From assembly GCF_013307435.2 (NCBI RefSeq), contig NZ_CP102845.1, forward strand, positions 2,365,001-2,429,000: a DNA stretch of 64,000 nt, read 5' to 3'. This document shows, piece by piece, positions 35,879 to 43,875 of the stretch (its first letter is position 1; every line of letters starts with the position of its first letter). Both the position numbers and the translations under genes were made by a program. This DNA comes from Microvirga terrae. GTDB taxonomy: Bacteria; Pseudomonadota; Alphaproteobacteria; Rhizobiales; Beijerinckiaceae. Below the pieces are notes generated by a model that worked only from the letters and a program-made list of their open reading frames with translations, had not been told where the DNA came from and did no database searches.

Positions 35879-35960
35879 ATTCCCGTTGATTTTCCGGACG
35901 TTCCGTCGCGATAATTCCTGCATCGATCGGCTCGATATCCAGCCGGGAAGGGGATTGACC

Positions 35961-37628
35961 GTGACACTGAATTCGCGCTTCGGAACCAAAGCGGGCCTTG
36001 CGGCCCTGGTGGGAGCCACGTTCCTGACCGGCGCGGCGCTCTGGAGCGCCGGCGCCCTCGCGGCGGGCGCCGAAGGTGCGCCCGCGAAGGGCGGCACGCT
36101 GGTCTATCTCGAGCAGCAGGCCCACACCAACCTGTATCCGCCGGCGGGCGGCTTCTATCCCAATGGCGGGATCCTCAACCAGATCACCGACAAGCTGACC
36201 TACCAGAACCCCAAGACCCTGGAGATCGAACCCTGGATCGCCGAATCGTGGACGGTGAACGCCGACGCGACGGAATACACCTTCAAGATCCGCCCGGGCG
36301 TGACCTTCTCAGACGGAACGCCGCTCGATGCAGCCGCCGTGGCCAAGAACTACGACACGTTCGGACGCGGCAACAAGGACCTCAAGCTGCCGGTCTCGGA
36401 GGTCATCAACAACTACGACCGTAGCGAGGTCATCGACCCGCAGACGGTGAAGTTCACGTTCAAGAAGCCGTCGCCCGGCTTCCTGCAGGGCACGTCCGTG
36501 ATCGGCTCCGGCCTCGTATCCCTGAAGACTCTCGCGCTGCCTTATGAAGCGCTCGGCGACGCCACCAAGATCATCGGGTCGGGCCCGTTCGTGGTCGCGA
36601 GCGAAACGCTCGGACGCGAGCTCACCCTGAAGGTGCGCGCGGACTACAAATGGGGCCCGGCGAAGCTGGAGCACCAGGGCCGTGCCTATCTCGACGAGAT
36701 CAAGTACATCGTCACCCCCGAGGACAGCGTGCGCATCGGCGCCCTTCTGGCCGGCCAGGCCGACGTGATCCGCCAGATCCAGGCCTATGACGAGAAGCAG
36801 GTCGAGGACGAGGGCTACCTGATCTACGCGCCCTCGACCCGCGGCGTGAACAACTCCGTCGTGTTCCGTCCCGACAACCCGCTCGTCGCCGACGTCCGGG
36901 TCCGCCGCGGGCTCCTGCACGCCACCAACACGGACGAGATCGTCTCGACCCTGTTCTCGGCCAATTACCCGAAGGCGACCTCGATCATCGCCAAGACGGC
37001 GTCGGGCTATGTCGATCTCTCACAGAGGCTGTCCTACGACCTCGAGAAAGCCAAGGCCCTGCTCGACGAGGCCGGCTGGAAGGTCGGGGCGAACGGACGG
37101 CGCCAGAAGGACGGACAGGTTCTCGAACTCTCCGCCTACGAGTCCCTGCCGCAGCCGCAGAACAAGGAGACGCTGCAGCTCGTCGCGCAGCAATGGGAGA
37201 AGATCGGCGTGAAGCTGAACGTGCTCACGGCCGACTCGGGCAGCGCGGTCGTGAACAATCTCGATCCCGCCAAGGCGCCGGTCTCGCCCGCCATGGTCGG
37301 CCGGGCCGATCCCGACGTGATCAAGAGCCAGTACTATCCGACCAACCGCAACGTGCTGCTGCAGAAGGGCGGCAACAGCGACAAGGTGCAGGCCTTCGTC
37401 GACGAGAAGCTGAACCAGCTCCTCGACCGGCTCGCCTCCGAGCCGGACCGCGCCAAGCGCCTCGCGGTGGCGGGCGACGTGCAGAACTACGTGGTCGATC
37501 AGGCCTACGCCATTCCGATCTTCGAGGAGCCGCAGGCCTTCGCGGCCGCCCCTTACGTGAAGGGCGTGTCCTTCGAGGCGGTTGGCCGCCCCAGCTTCTA
37601 CAACACCTGGCTGGCGCCCCGCCGCTGA
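35961..37628 (+). CDS. ABC importer substrate-binding protein, peptide/nickel class (KPN_01854-like family)
   Basis: The protein has 555 residues from GTG 35961, with GGGAAGGGG as ribosome-binding site and a signal peptide ending at about ALAAGAEG. It is a family-5 binding protein but of a distinct branch, with YLEQQAHTNLYPPAGGFYPNGGILNQITDKL near the N-terminus and FKIRPGVTFSDGTPLDAAAVAKNYDTFGRG. I associate this branch with the named but uncharacterised KPN_01854 family that travels with a luciferase-like monooxygenase and two CMD-domain proteins, exactly as here. It is first in an operon of importer and oxidation genes. The ligand is unknown. Confidence 0.88.
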   Translation: MTLNSRFGTKAGLAALVGATFLTGAALWSAGALAAGAEGAPAKGGTLVYLEQQAHTNLYPPAGGFYPNGGILNQITDKLTYQNPKTLEIEPWIAESWTVNADATEYTFKIRPGVTFSDGTPLDAAAVAKNYDTFGRGNKDLKLPVSEVINNYDRSEVIDPQTVKFTFKKPSPGFLQGTSVIGSGLVSLKTLALPYEALGDATKIIGSGPFVVASETLGRELTLKVRADYKWGPAKLEHQGRAYLDEIKYIVTPEDSVRIGALLAGQADVIRQIQAYDEKQVEDEGYLIYAPSTRGVNNSVVFRPDNPLVADVRVRRGLLHATNTDEIVSTLFSANYPKATSIIAKTASGYVDLSQRLSYDLEKAKALLDEAGWKVGANGRRQKDGQVLELSAYESLPQPQNKETLQLVAQQWEKIGVKLNVLTADSGSAVVNNLDPAKAPVSPAMVGRADPDVIKSQYYPTNRNVLLQKGGNSDKVQAFVDEKLNQLLDRLASEPDRAKRLAVAGDVQNYVVDQAYAIPIFEEPQAFAAAPYVKGVSFEAVGRPSFYNTWLAPRR

Positions 37629-37709
37629 CGAACCCGAGGTCCGGCCGGGCCGTGCAACCGAGCGCGACCCGGCGGGCCGATCTCATCCACCACCCAGACG
37701 GGATCTCTC

Positions 37710-38654
37710 ATGTCGCGATACGTGATCGGAAGGATCGGGCAGGCGGCCCTCGTGCTGTGGGCTGCGTTCACCGTCTCCTTCATCCTGCTGCAGGCCCTGC
37801 CCGGCGACGCCATCCTGATCAAGTTCCTCAATCCCGAACTCGGCCTCGGGCCTGAGCAGATCGCTGACATCCGGGCCGCCTACGCGGCCGACAGTCCGCT
37901 GCCGGTGCAGTATCTCCACACGGTGGCGAATTTCCTCACCGGGAATTTCGGCTACTCGATCCATGCGGGCGTTCCTGTGGGCGATCTGATCCTCGCCAAC
38001 CTGCCGCAGACCCTGTGGCTGGCGTCGCTCGGCTTTCTCCTGTCGGTCATCGTGGCGGTCGCGCTCGCGGCGCTCTCGGCCCTGGCGCCGTTCTCGTGGC
38101 TGCGCGCGTTCGTCCAGTCGATCCCGGCGCTCTTCATCTCCACGCCGGTGTTCTGGCTCGGGATCCTGCTGATCCAGATCTTCTCGTTCCAGCTCAGGCT
38201 CATCCCGGTCATCAATCCCGGGCCCTGGCAGGCGCTGGTCCTGCCCGTGCTGACGCTCGCCGTCCCGATCTCGGCGCCGCTCGCCCAGATCCTCATGCGC
38301 AACATCGACCACGTGCTCACGGAGCCCTTCGTGGCGGTCGCCCGCGCCAAGGGCGCGTCCCATCGCTGGGTCCTGTGGAAGCACGTGGCGAAGAACGCCG
38401 TCCTTCCGACGCTCACCATCGGGGGCATCCTGTTCGGGGAGCTTCTGGCCGGCGCGGTCGTCACCGAGGCGGTGTTCGGCCTCAACGGCCTCGGCGGGCT
38501 CACGCAGCGCTCCGTCAACGACCAGGACATCGCGGTGCTCCAGGCGATCGTGGTGTTCTCGGCGGCGGCCTTCGTGCTCATCAATCTCACGGTAGACCTG
38601 CTCTACCCCGTCTTCGATCCGCGCCTCAGGGTGAAACAGGGAGCCGTCGCATGA
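37710..38654 (+). CDS. ABC importer permease, DppB-like
   Basis: The 314-residue protein has six membrane helices, an N-terminal VIGRIGQAALVLWAAFTVSFILL helix followed by LPGDAI, the GNFGYSIHAG motif, and an EAA loop (EPFVAVARAKGASHRWVLWKHVAKNAVLP). It ends with DPRLRVKQ, and its stop overlaps the next permease start by four bases. It lies 81 bases after the binding-protein gene; that gap is G+C-rich with partial dyad symmetry but without a perfect hairpin. Confidence 0.9.
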   Translation: MSRYVIGRIGQAALVLWAAFTVSFILLQALPGDAILIKFLNPELGLGPEQIADIRAAYAADSPLPVQYLHTVANFLTGNFGYSIHAGVPVGDLILANLPQTLWLASLGFLLSVIVAVALAALSALAPFSWLRAFVQSIPALFISTPVFWLGILLIQIFSFQLRLIPVINPGPWQALVLPVLTLAVPISAPLAQILMRNIDHVLTEPFVAVARAKGASHRWVLWKHVAKNAVLPTLTIGGILFGELLAGAVVTEAVFGLNGLGGLTQRSVNDQDIAVLQAIVVFSAAAFVLINLTVDLLYPVFDPRLRVKQGAVA

Positions 38655-39553
38655 CCGGCCTGAACACGATCGGACGCAGCCTCCTGCGCGACGAGGCGGA
38701 TGTCCTCGACAGCCCTTCGACGGGCGCGTCTTCGGGCGCCGGTTGGCTGAAGGCCGTCCGGAGCATCCAGCCCGGCCTCGTCCTGGCCTGGTTCGTCATG
38801 GCGGTCGTCGTCCTGTGGGCTCTGTTCCCGCAATGGTTCACTGGCTACAACCCGACCGTCGGCGTGGCCCGCCAGCAGCTTCGCGCGCCGAGCGCCGAGC
38901 ATTGGCTCGGCACCGACGCGCTGGGCCGCGATCTCCTCGCGCGCATCATCCACGGGGCCGGCAACTCGCTGTCTGGAGCGCTCGTGGCCGTGGGCGTCGG
39001 CCTTCTGGTGGGCACGACGCTCGGCATCGTGGCCGGATCGGCGCGCGGCCGGATCGACGGCGCCATCATGCGCGGCGTCGACGTGCTCCTGTCGATCCCG
39101 CAGCTGCTCCTGTCGCTCAGCATCGTCATCCTGCTCGGCTTCGGCATCGTCAACGCGGCCATCGCGGTCGGCATCACGTCCATCGCCAGCTTCGCGCGGC
39201 TCGCCCGCTCCGAGGTGGTGCGGGTGCGCGCCAGCGACTACGTCGAGGCGGCGTTCGGCAGCGGCGGAACCTTCGGCCGCGTGCTGCTGCGCCACATCCT
39301 ACCGAACTCGCTGACCTCGGTGATCGCCTTCGCGGCCCTGCAGCTCGGCTGGGCCATCCTGACCATCTCCACCCTGGGCTTCCTCGGCTACGGGGCGCCG
39401 CCGCCCACACCGGAATGGGGCCTGCTGATCGCCGAGGGGCGCAACTACCTGGCGCGCGCCTGGTGGCTGACGACGGTGCCGGGCATCGTGGTGATCCTCG
39501 TCGTCCTGTCGGCGAACCGCATCAGCCAGTCCTTCGGAAAGGCCCGCCCATGA
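38651..39553 (+). CDS. ABC importer permease, DppC-like
   Basis: The 300-residue permease has a long hydrophilic N-terminus of about 45 residues, then a membrane helix, LGTDALGRDLLARIIHGAGNSL, an EAA loop (SDYVEAAFGSGGTFGRVLLRHILPN), and LGFLGYGAPPPTPEWG. The start overlaps the DppB-like stop (ATGA), and its stop overlaps the ATPase start the same way. The three genes are therefore translationally coupled. Confidence 0.9.
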   Translation: MTGLNTIGRSLLRDEADVLDSPSTGASSGAGWLKAVRSIQPGLVLAWFVMAVVVLWALFPQWFTGYNPTVGVARQQLRAPSAEHWLGTDALGRDLLARIIHGAGNSLSGALVAVGVGLLVGTTLGIVAGSARGRIDGAIMRGVDVLLSIPQLLLSLSIVILLGFGIVNAAIAVGITSIASFARLARSEVVRVRASDYVEAAFGSGGTFGRVLLRHILPNSLTSVIAFAALQLGWAILTISTLGFLGYGAPPPTPEWGLLIAEGRNYLARAWWLTTVPGIVVILVVLSANRISQSFGKARP

Positions 39554-41220
39554 CGAGCGCCATCTCCATCAGGCCCACGGCCGCGGACGTCGCGAACGTG
39601 CCGGTTCTCGAGATCAGCGATCTCGCGGTCGGCTATCGCGGCCCCGAGGGCTTCCAGCGCGTCGTCCACGAGGTGTCGCTGCGCGTTCGCCCCGGCGAGG
39701 TCGTGGCGCTCGTCGGTGAATCGGGATCCGGCAAGACCACCACGGCGCAGGCGGTGATCGGGCTCCTGGCCGAGAACGGCCGCCTGGAAGGCGGCGCGAT
39801 CCGGCTCAACGGAACCGACATCGCGGGCTGGTCGCAGAAGCGGCTCGACACCATCCGCGGCCAGAAGATCAGCCTGATCCCGCAGGATCCGACGAGCTCG
39901 CTCAATCCCGTCAAGACCATCGGGGCTCAGGTAGCCGAGGTGCTGGAGATCCACCGGCAGGGAAGCCGGGCCGAGATCGACGCTCGGGTGATCGAGCTTC
40001 TGGCGCGGGTCGGCCTGTCCCAGCCCGAGCTGCGCGCGAAGCAGTATCCGCACGAACTCTCGGGCGGGATGCGCCAGCGCGTGCTGATCGCCATCGCGAT
40101 TGCCCTGCGTCCGGCGCTCATCATCGCCGACGAGCCCACCAGCGCCCTCGACGTGACGGTGCAGAAGCGCATCCTCGACCTGATCGACGAGCTGCGCCGG
40201 GAATACGGCACGGCGGTCCTCCTGGTGACGCACGACCTGGGCGTGGCGGCCGACCGGGCGAACCACATCGTCGTGCTCAAGGGCGGGCGCATCCAGGAGC
40301 AGGGCCCGACCGCCGAAGTGCTCGCCGCGCCGCGCAGCGAGTATACGCGCAAGCTCCTGGCCGACGCGCCCTCGCTCGGCAAGACGCGTTCGGTCGCCCG
40401 GTCGAAGCCCGTGCATATCGGGGCGCGCCGGGATGCCATCGTGGTCGAGAACCTCGTGCAGGACTTCGCCATCGGCGGCCGAGAGGTTTTCCGTGCGCTG
40501 GCCGGCGTGTCCTTCAGGGTCAGGCGGGGCACGACGCACGCCATCGTGGGCGAGTCCGGCTCGGGCAAGACGACGACCGCGCGCAGCATCGTGGGCTTCC
40601 AGAAGCCGAGTGCGGGCCGCATCCTGGTGGACGGGATCGATGTGACGTCCCTGCGCGGGGAGAACCTGCGCCGCTTCCGCAAGACGATCCAGCTCGTCTA
40701 CCAGAACCCGTTCGCGTCCCTCGATCCGCGGCAGACGATCTTCCAGATCGTCGAGGAGCCGCTCCTGAACTTCGACCCCGGGCCGCGCGAGGACAGGGCA
40801 CGCAAGGTCGAGGCCATCCTCGAGCGCGTCGGCCTGCCGCCGTCGGTCCTGACGCGCCGGCCCCATGCGCTCTCGGGCGGGCAGCGGCAGCGCGTCGCCA
40901 TCGCGCGCGCCCTGGTGCTCGACCCGCAGGTGCTGGTGCTCGACGAGGCGGTGTCGGCCCTCGACGTGACCGTGCAGGCGCAGATCCTGTCGCTCCTCGA
41001 CGAGCTGCAGCAGGCGCTCGGGCTGACCTACCTTTTCATCTCCCACGATCTCGCGGTGGTCCGCCAGATCTCCGACACGGTCTCGGTCCTGCACAACGGC
41101 CGCCTGGTCGATGGCGGTGCGGTCGAGGACGTGTTCCAGCGCCCGGGCAGCGCCTACACGCGCGAGCTCATCGAGGCGATCCCCGGCCAGCGCAATCCCG
41201 GCCCGCACTCATTCTCTTAG
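39550..41220 (+). CDS. ABC importer ATPase, fused double-domain (DppD-DppF type)
   Basis: The 556-residue protein holds two complete ATPase domains. Domain 1 (to about residue 275) has Walker A GESGSGKTTT, signature LSGGMRQR and Walker B IIADEPTSALD. Domain 2 has Walker A GESGSGKTTT, signature LSGGQRQR and Walker B VLDEAVSALD with ISHDLAVVRQI. The usual two subunits are thus one chain, as in GsiA. Neither half keeps the C-terminal four-cysteine region. In the second domain the DEPTS motif is DEAVS, a frequent DppF variant. Confidence 0.93.
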   Translation: MTSAISIRPTAADVANVPVLEISDLAVGYRGPEGFQRVVHEVSLRVRPGEVVALVGESGSGKTTTAQAVIGLLAENGRLEGGAIRLNGTDIAGWSQKRLDTIRGQKISLIPQDPTSSLNPVKTIGAQVAEVLEIHRQGSRAEIDARVIELLARVGLSQPELRAKQYPHELSGGMRQRVLIAIAIALRPALIIADEPTSALDVTVQKRILDLIDELRREYGTAVLLVTHDLGVAADRANHIVVLKGGRIQEQGPTAEVLAAPRSEYTRKLLADAPSLGKTRSVARSKPVHIGARRDAIVVENLVQDFAIGGREVFRALAGVSFRVRRGTTHAIVGESGSGKTTTARSIVGFQKPSAGRILVDGIDVTSLRGENLRRFRKTIQLVYQNPFASLDPRQTIFQIVEEPLLNFDPGPREDRARKVEAILERVGLPPSVLTRRPHALSGGQRQRVAIARALVLDPQVLVLDEAVSALDVTVQAQILSLLDELQQALGLTYLFISHDLAVVRQISDTVSVLHNGRLVDGGAVEDVFQRPGSAYTRELIEAIPGQRNPGPHSFS

Positions 41221-41238
41221 GACAAGTGGAGCAAAGCC

Positions 41239-42285
41239 ATGACAGCATCCTCGAAGCGCAAGAGGCTCGGGTTCTTCACCCGGCTTCTCGACGACGCGAG
41301 CGCCGGCGAGCGCTACCGCCTCGCGGCCGAGCAGATCATCCATGCGGAGCGCAACGGGTTCGATTCCGCCTGGGTGGCGCAGCACCATTTCCACGCCGCG
41401 GAGGGCGGGCTTCCGGCCCCGCTGGTGTTCCTGTCCCACGTGGCGGCGCGCACCTCGACGATCCGCCTCGGCACGGGCATCATCACCCTGCCGCTCGAGA
41501 ACCCGATCCGGGTCGCCGAGGACGCGGTGGTGCTCGACCTCCTGTCCGGCGGACGCCTCGAAATCGGCGTCGGCACGGGCGGCACCCCGTCGTCCTTCAC
41601 GGCCTTCGGGCTCGAGAGCGCGAGCCGGTCGGAGATCTACGACCGGCACCTCGCGGTGCTGCGCAACGCCTGGACGGGCGGGAGCCTCGAGGGCGGGGAT
41701 TCGCTCTATCCGGTGGCGCCCGATCTCGACGACCGGGTCTGGCAGGCGACCTTCTCGGCCGGCGGCGGCATCCGGGCGGGCAAGGCCGGGGACGGGCTCA
41801 TGCTGTCGCGCACGCAGCCCCGGCCGAAGGACGCGCCGCACGCCACGCTGCCCGATCTCCAGCATCCGATCATCGACGCCTATCTCGAGGCGCTGCCCGA
41901 CGGCCGCGAGCCGCGCATCGTGGCGTCGCGCTCGCTCTTCGTGGCCGACAGCCGCGAGGAGGCCCTGCGCCTCGCCGAGAAGGGGCTGCGCCGCGTGGTG
42001 GCCGACTTCGCCGCCAAGGGGCACGTGATCCCGGGCGACAGCCTCGCCGACATCCTCACGGCCCTCGACACCCATGTGGGCACCCCCGAGGACGTGCTCG
42101 AATCGTTGAGCCGCGACACCACCCTGCCGCGGGTGACCGACCTGGTGTTCCAGGTCCATTCGGTCGATCCGCCGCACGAGGACATCCTGCGCTCGATCGA
42201 GCTGATCGCCAGCGACGTGGCGCCGGCGCTGGGCTGGCAATCGCCTTTGTCGAAGCCCGAGAAGCGCGTCGCCCTGGTGCGCTGA
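41239..42285 (+). CDS. Luciferase-like FMN-dependent monooxygenase (KPN_01858-like family)
   Basis: The 348-residue bacterial-luciferase-like TIM-barrel protein starts at ATG 41239, 18 bases after the ATPase. Markers are GFDSAWVAQHHFH near residue 40, TSTIRLGTGIITLPLENPIRVAEDAVVLDLLSGGRLEIGVGTGG, and RIVASRSLFVADS. Family members use reduced FMN and oxygen to oxidise substrates such as alkanesulfonates, thioethers, aldehydes and chelators. I recognise the branch as the one given the family name KPN_01858, whose reaction is not established. Position right after the importer says that it acts on the imported compound. No flavin reductase gene is beside it, so reduced FMN must come from elsewhere. 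Confidence 0.88.
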   Translation: MTASSKRKRLGFFTRLLDDASAGERYRLAAEQIIHAERNGFDSAWVAQHHFHAAEGGLPAPLVFLSHVAARTSTIRLGTGIITLPLENPIRVAEDAVVLDLLSGGRLEIGVGTGGTPSSFTAFGLESASRSEIYDRHLAVLRNAWTGGSLEGGDSLYPVAPDLDDRVWQATFSAGGGIRAGKAGDGLMLSRTQPRPKDAPHATLPDLQHPIIDAYLEALPDGREPRIVASRSLFVADSREEALRLAEKGLRRVVADFAAKGHVIPGDSLADILTALDTHVGTPEDVLESLSRDTTLPRVTDLVFQVHSVDPPHEDILRSIELIASDVAPALGWQSPLSKPEKRVALVR

Positions 42286-42352
42286 ACCCCGCGCTAGCGC
42301 ATCGTGCGGCCCTCCGGGTCCGCGACGAACGATGCGCCAGCCAAGAGAAGAA

Positions 42353-42398
42353 GCATCGGATGGATCCCAAAAGTGGTTTCCACTTTTGGGTCCGATGC
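42353..42398. repeat. Long hairpin repeat inside the cassette (GCATCGGA type)
   Basis: CCCAAAAGTGG (42366-42376) pairs with CCACTTTTGGG (42380-42390), and outer arms GCATCGGA (42353-42360) and TCCGATGC (42391-42398) extend it with a five-base bulge. It lies between the monooxygenase stop and the start of the first CMD-domain gene. The CGATGC outer arms resemble the hairpin at 20842. It is probably a dispersed repeat and could attenuate transcription. Confidence 0.65.
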
Positions 42399-42434
42399 TC
42401 TCCCATCATCCATCCACCGGACCGTGAGACACCC

Positions 42435-43100
42435 ATGAGCACCACCCCGACGGACGTCATCGATCACCTGGCCGGGATCCGGCCGGGATCCAGCCTCGAC
42501 CGCTTGCGCGATCAGCGGCCGCAGGCGCGCGAGAACGCGCAGAAGAGCTATCTCGCCCTGTTCGAGCCGGAGGTTCCCGGCACCGTCACGGCGCTCGAGC
42601 GCTACGCGCTCGCCACCTTCGTGGCCGGGCTCCACCGCCAGCCCCATGTGGGTGATTTCTACGCCGCCTCCCTGCAGACGCTCGGGCATCCGCGGCTCTC
42701 CGAGATCATCGACGCGGAGATCGCCCGCGGGGCCGTGGAAGGTCCCTACGGGCGCTATCCGGAAGGCCCGCATTCCGTCGAGGACAAGGACGGGCCGGTC
42801 TACCGGGTTTCGGCCGACAACCGGGAGAGCCTGGGCGCGCGCCTGTCGGCCGGCCTGGAGCACGCGCATCTCCTCGTGTTCCACCCGCGCGACGCGAATC
42901 CCGCCGCCCTGCAGGCGCTTCTCGATGCCGGCTGGTCGACCACCGACATCGTGACCCTGTCGCAGCTCGTGGCCTTCCTGTCGTTCCAGATCCGCGTCGT
43001 GGCGGGCCTGCGGGCGCTCGCGGGCGCGTCGGCGGTCGAGAGCACGGATACGGAATACACGCAGATCTTCACGGGCGTCCTGGCGTCCGGCGCCGTTTGA
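42435..43100 (+). CDS. CMD-domain protein, Avi_7170-like family (no CxxC)
   Basis: The 221-residue protein has the alpha-helical carboxymuconolactone-decarboxylase/AhpD-type fold pattern (ALERYALATFVAGLHRQPHVGDFY and WSTTDIVTLSQLVAFLSFQIRVVAGL). It contains no cysteine at all, so it cannot work as an AhpD-like peroxidase. Its neighbour supplies the CxxC version. I associate it with the uncharacterised Avi_7170 family. It follows the monooxygenase after a hairpin-containing gap of 149 bases and precedes the second CMD gene by 13 bases. The start is ATG 42435; a longer frame upstream is a shadow of the monooxygenase gene. Confidence 0.82.
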   Translation: MSTTPTDVIDHLAGIRPGSSLDRLRDQRPQARENAQKSYLALFEPEVPGTVTALERYALATFVAGLHRQPHVGDFYAASLQTLGHPRLSEIIDAEIARGAVEGPYGRYPEGPHSVEDKDGPVYRVSADNRESLGARLSAGLEHAHLLVFHPRDANPAALQALLDAGWSTTDIVTLSQLVAFLSFQIRVVAGLRALAGASAVESTDTEYTQIFTGVLASGAV

Positions 43101-43113
43101 GAGGGGGCCATCC

Positions 43114-43725
43114 ATGACCGAGACAACGCTGTCGCATCCCGACAACCGGGAGCCCGTCGCCTTCACCCAGGACGAGCTCGGCTGGCTGCCGTGGCTCGAG
43201 CCGTTCCCGGCCGACCAGCTCACCGAGCGGCACTGGGCCGGGCTCGTGGACGCCTCGCGGGCGAAGTCGCCGTACTTCCTCCTGCTCGCCCGCGATCCGG
43301 ACGTGCTGCAGGCCCGCACCAAGACCGACAAGGACATCTTCTACAACACGCGCGACGGCCTGCCCCGCGCCGAGCGCGAGCTCGCCGCCACGGCCACGTC
43401 CCGCTCCAACGGCTGCATCTTCTGCGCGTCCGTGCATTCGCGCTTCGCCACCCAGTACTCGAAGCGCGGCGCCGACATCCAGCGCCTGCTCGACGAGGGC
43501 GTGGAGGCGGACATCGACCCGCGCTGGAACGCCATCGTCGAGGCGTCCGTGGCGTTGACCGATACGCCGATCGCGTTCGGCGAGCGGCAGATCGGGGCCC
43601 TGCGCAATGCCGGCCTCGACGACGGCGAGATCATCGACGTGATCAACGGCGCGGCCTTCTTCAACTGGGCCAACCGGCTCATGCTGTCGCTCGGCGAGCC
43701 GACCCCGCCGGCGGCGAAGCAATAG
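43114..43725 (+). CDS. Alkylhydroperoxidase-domain protein, AhpD-like, Avi_7169-like family (CxxC)
   Basis: The 203-residue AhpD-fold protein has Cys101-Ile-Phe-Cys104-(x3)-His108 in the order of the AhpD active site (CxxCxxxH). It could therefore carry out thiol-based peroxide reduction or another disulfide chemistry. It has the typical helices with WNAIVEASVALTDTPIAFGERQIGALRNAGLDDGEIIDVI. I associate it with the named but uncharacterised Avi_7169 family that accompanies the Avi_7170 and KPN_01858 types. It closes the cassette and is followed by a paired palindromic repeat. Confidence 0.85.
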   Translation: MTETTLSHPDNREPVAFTQDELGWLPWLEPFPADQLTERHWAGLVDASRAKSPYFLLLARDPDVLQARTKTDKDIFYNTRDGLPRAERELAATATSRSNGCIFCASVHSRFATQYSKRGADIQRLLDEGVEADIDPRWNAIVEASVALTDTPIAFGERQIGALRNAGLDDGEIIDVINGAAFFNWANRLMLSLGEPTPPAAKQ

Positions 43726-43745
43726 GGCGCGGATCCGACACCCGC

Positions 43746-43840
43746 CACGTCATCACCGGGCACGTCCCGGTGATCCCGTTTTCGTGAGGCGCGGAGCTTT
43801 TCGAATCGAGATGGCCGGGACGAGCCCGGCCATGACGTGG
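43746..43840. repeat. Paired palindromic intergenic repeat, copy 2
   Basis: CACGTCATCACCGGG...CCCGGTGAT (43746-43774) and ATGGCCGGG...CCCGGCCAT followed by GACGTGG (43811-43840) form two facing palindromes. It lies between the end of the cassette and the convergent transglycosylase gene. Confidence 0.8.
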
Positions 43841-43875
43841 AAAGGTTGCCGCTTCTCTGAACGCGTGCGTCGGCC

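Larger units (their letters stand above)
35572..35960. other. Regulatory intergenic region upstream of monooxygenase cassette
   Basis: No gene is seen here. It contains two GTTC-N8-GAAC inverted repeats and an extra half-site, with AAAAAGAACATTCC occurring twice (35805-35818 and 35870-35883). Composition is notably A-rich around each site. It most likely holds the promoter and operators of the downstream importer and monooxygenase genes. Confidence 0.6.

Noticed and set aside
35572..35960. Sigma-54 promoter before the monooxygenase cassette
   Set aside because: I looked for a GG-N10-GC type element, as expected for some sulfur-controlled monooxygenase operons, and found no convincing match.
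37629..37709. Stem-loop after the fourth binding-protein gene
   Set aside because: The gap has GC-rich arms (CGGCCGGG and CCCGGCGG) but with a mismatch and a long loop, so I do not list it with the other three.
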